Assembly: GCA_038240015.1 (NCBI GenBank)
Contig: JBBSEF010000050.1
Span: forward strand, 1 to 22,055
Reading direction: 5' to 3'
DNA: 22,055 nucleotides
Origin: CAHJXF01 sp038240015
GTDB taxonomy: Bacteria; Pseudomonadota; Gammaproteobacteria; Burkholderiales; Burkholderiaceae_D
Part shown: piece by piece, positions 20,373-22,055 of the stretch
Layout of the letters: each line of letters begins with the position of its first letter
How positions within the stretch are numbered: position 1 is the first letter of the stretch
Translations under genes and position numbers: made by a program
The notes under the pieces: model-generated
What the model was told of the DNA's origin: nothing
Databases searched by the model: none
Seen by the model: the letters and a program-made list of their open reading frames with translations, nothing else

Positions 20373-22055
20373 ATGTATGCATCGCGCTATTTCATTTCGA
20401 CGCTCAAGGAAGCTCCTTCAGACGCGGAGATCGTCAGCCACAAGCTGATGCTTCGCGCCGGCCTCATCAAACGACTCGCGGGCGGCATCTACACCTATAT
20501 GCCGATGGGACTGCGCGTGATTCGCAAGGTCGAAGCGATCGTGCGCGAAGAAATGGATCGCGCCGGCGCGATCGAACTGTTGATGCCTGTGGTGCAACCC
20601 GCCGAGCTGTGGCAGGAGTCGGGACGCTGGGACAAGTACGGACCCGAGCTGTTGCGCGTCAAGGACCGGCATCAACGCGACTTCATCGTGCAGCCCACGT
20701 CCGAAGAAGTCATCACCGACATCGCGAGGAAAGAGCTCGCAAGCTACAAGCAGTTGCCGATCAATTTCTATCACATACAAACCAAGTTCCGCGACGAGAT
20801 CCGGCCGCGCTTCGGCGTGATGCGCGGTCGCGAGTTCACGATGAAGGACGCGTACTCGTTCGATCGCGACTACACGGGGCTCGAGATCAGCTACGAGAAG
20901 ATGCGTGTCGCGTATTGCACGATCTTCGAGCGCATGGGCCTGCGTTACCGAGCGGTGGCCGCCGATCCCGGCTCGATCGGAGGCACCGGGTCGCATGAGT
21001 TCCATGTGCTTGCCGATTCGGGCGAAGACGCGATCGCGTTCAATCCGCAATCCGACTACGCGGCCAATGTCGAACTCGCCGAAGCGAAGGGGCCCGATGC
21101 GCGCAAGCCGGCGACCGAAGCGATGCGAAAAGTCGCGACGCCGGGGAAGGCCAAGTGCGAGCACGTCGCCGAACTGCTCGGCATTGCGCTGGCACGCACG
21201 GTGAAATCGATCGTGCTCGCGGTCGATCCGAAGAAAGACGAGGCCGCCGCAACGCGCATCTATCTGCTGCTGCTTCGCGGCGACCATGATTTGAACGAGA
21301 TCAAGACACGCAAGCTCGAAGGCTTGGCCGACTTTCGTTTCGCGACCGAGACCGAGATCGTGGGGGCCTTCGGGACCAGGCCCGGCTACCTCGGGCCGAT
21401 CGGCATGAGAGAGCCCGCGATCGTGATCGCCGATCGCACCGTCGCGGCAATGAGCGACTTCGTGATCGGCGCCAACCAGGAAGACTTCCACATCGCCGGC
21501 GTGAACTGGGAACGCGACCTGCCTGACGCGATCGTCGCGGACATTCGCAACGTCAGGTCGGGCGACGCGGCGCCCGACGGGCCCGGCGCTCTCGAAATTT
21601 GTCGCGGTATCGAAGTCGGCCACATCTTTCAACTGCGCACGGTGTATTCGAAAAAGCTGAATGCGAGTTTTCTCGACGAGACCGGCAAGCCGCGTCCGTT
21701 CGAGATGGGCTGCTATGGCATCGGCATCACGCGCATCCTGGGCGCAGCGATCGAGCAGAACTTCGACGACCGCGGCATCGTCTGGCCGCGGGCACTCGCG
21801 CCCTTCGAGGTCGTCATCTGCCCGGTGGGCTGGGGCCGCAACGAAGCCGTTCGCGACGCGGCCAACGCCCTGCATGGAGAGCTCGTCAAGGCCGGGGTCG
21901 ATGTGATCGTCGACGATCGCGATCTGCGGCCGGGCGTGATGTTCGCCGATTGGGAATTGATCGGCGTGCCCCTGCGCATCACGATCGGCGAACGCGGATT
22001 GAAGGATGGCAAGCTCGAAATCCAGGCGCGTCGCGATGGCGTCAACTTCGATGTC
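20373..22055 (+). CDS. proS: Prolyl-tRNA synthetase (3' end cut by the window)
   Basis: ProS attaches proline to tRNA-Pro. The 561 residues visible have the class II motifs: motif 1 region (AGLIKRLAGGIYTYMPMGLRV and MPVVQPAELWQESGRW), motif 2 (FRDEIRPRFGVMRGREFTMKDAYSF) and motif 3 (FEMGCYGIGITRILGAAIEQ), with an inserted editing (YbaK-like) domain around 230-390 (ATPGKAKCEHVAELLG, LRGDHDLNEIK). This is the bacterial-type enzyme with editing insert; E. coli ProS has 572 residues, so perhaps 10-20 residues are missing. The ATG at 20373 gives MYASRYFISTLKEAPSDAE, as in the family, and has no clear ribosome-binding site. Confidence 0.97.
   Translation, partial: MYASRYFISTLKEAPSDAEIVSHKLMLRAGLIKRLAGGIYTYMPMGLRVIRKVEAIVREEMDRAGAIELLMPVVQPAELWQESGRWDKYGPELLRVKDRHQRDFIVQPTSEEVITDIARKELASYKQLPINFYHIQTKFRDEIRPRFGVMRGREFTMKDAYSFDRDYTGLEISYEKMRVAYCTIFERMGLRYRAVAADPGSIGGTGSHEFHVLADSGEDAIAFNPQSDYAANVELAEAKGPDARKPATEAMRKVATPGKAKCEHVAELLGIALARTVKSIVLAVDPKKDEAAATRIYLLLLRGDHDLNEIKTRKLEGLADFRFATETEIVGAFGTRPGYLGPIGMREPAIVIADRTVAAMSDFVIGANQEDFHIAGVNWERDLPDAIVADIRNVRSGDAAPDGPGALEICRGIEVGHIFQLRTVYSKKLNASFLDETGKPRPFEMGCYGIGITRILGAAIEQNFDDRGIVWPRALAPFEVVICPVGWGRNEAVRDAANALHGELVKAGVDVIVDDRDLRPGVMFADWELIGVPLRITIGERGLKDGKLEIQARRDGVNFDV

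Noticed and set aside
20418..21875. Minus-strand open frame of 485 codons opposite proS
   Set aside because: It is a shadow of proS codon usage. proS shows all class II synthetase motifs on the plus strand.

Overview
The window is about 62% G+C by eye and looks like a betaproteobacterial chromosome, most likely Burkholderiales. The basis is the 5' end of a 16S rRNA gene with a betaproteobacterial V1 region, together with the familiar gene orders pilB-pilC-pilD-coaE-zapD-yacG, ispB | rplU-rpmA-obgE-proB and rppH | proS. The family cannot be fixed from 126 bases of 16S. TTG and GTG starts are unusually common (acuI, yacG, zapD, pilD, ispB and the CNP1-like lipoprotein gene).

Layout. 1-427: 5' end of an rRNA operon read leftwards out of the window, with leader hairpins, boxA and a strong TTGACA-N17-CATAAT promoter. 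515-4152: two leftward genes, an enoyl-CoA hydratase and a large PAS-PAS-GAF-GGDEF-EAL cyclic-di-GMP protein. 4251-8621: a rightward run of acuI-type reductase, a 52-residue small protein, a GNAT acetyltransferase, a MobA-like nucleotidyltransferase and an M61 metallopeptidase with a PDZ domain. 8618-14344: a leftward type IV pilus and housekeeping cluster, yacG-zapD-coaE-pilD-pilC-pilB in map order. 14345-14690: a non-coding but strongly structured stretch. 14691-14767: tRNA-Pro(CGG). 14844-15884: ispB, leftward. 15967-19165: rplU-rpmA, a terminator, then obgE and proB, rightward. 19170-20314: a CNP1-like lipoprotein gene and rppH, leftward. 20373-end: proS, rightward, cut by the window edge.

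How the genes fit together. PilB (assembly ATPase), PilC (platform protein) and PilD (prepilin peptidase) form the core of type IV pilus assembly. They share a transcript direction with CoA synthesis (coaE), divisome (zapD) and gyrase-inhibitor (yacG) genes. rplU-rpmA-obgE links two 50S proteins with a 50S assembly GTPase. ProB and ProS both concern proline, and the tRNA here is also a proline tRNA, but nothing in the sequence ties them into one regulon.

I see no mobile element, CRISPR array, toxin-antitoxin pair or recognisable defence system. The best candidates for something undescribed are RNA-level: (1) a set of mutually exclusive helices between tRNA-Pro and pilB, including a loop that is fully complementary to an upstream arm; (2) an attenuator-like hairpin in the rplU leader; (3) a long hairpin on the coaE stop codon. 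A second theme is short in-frame repeats (12- or 15-nt periods) inside or at the ends of several otherwise conserved genes.
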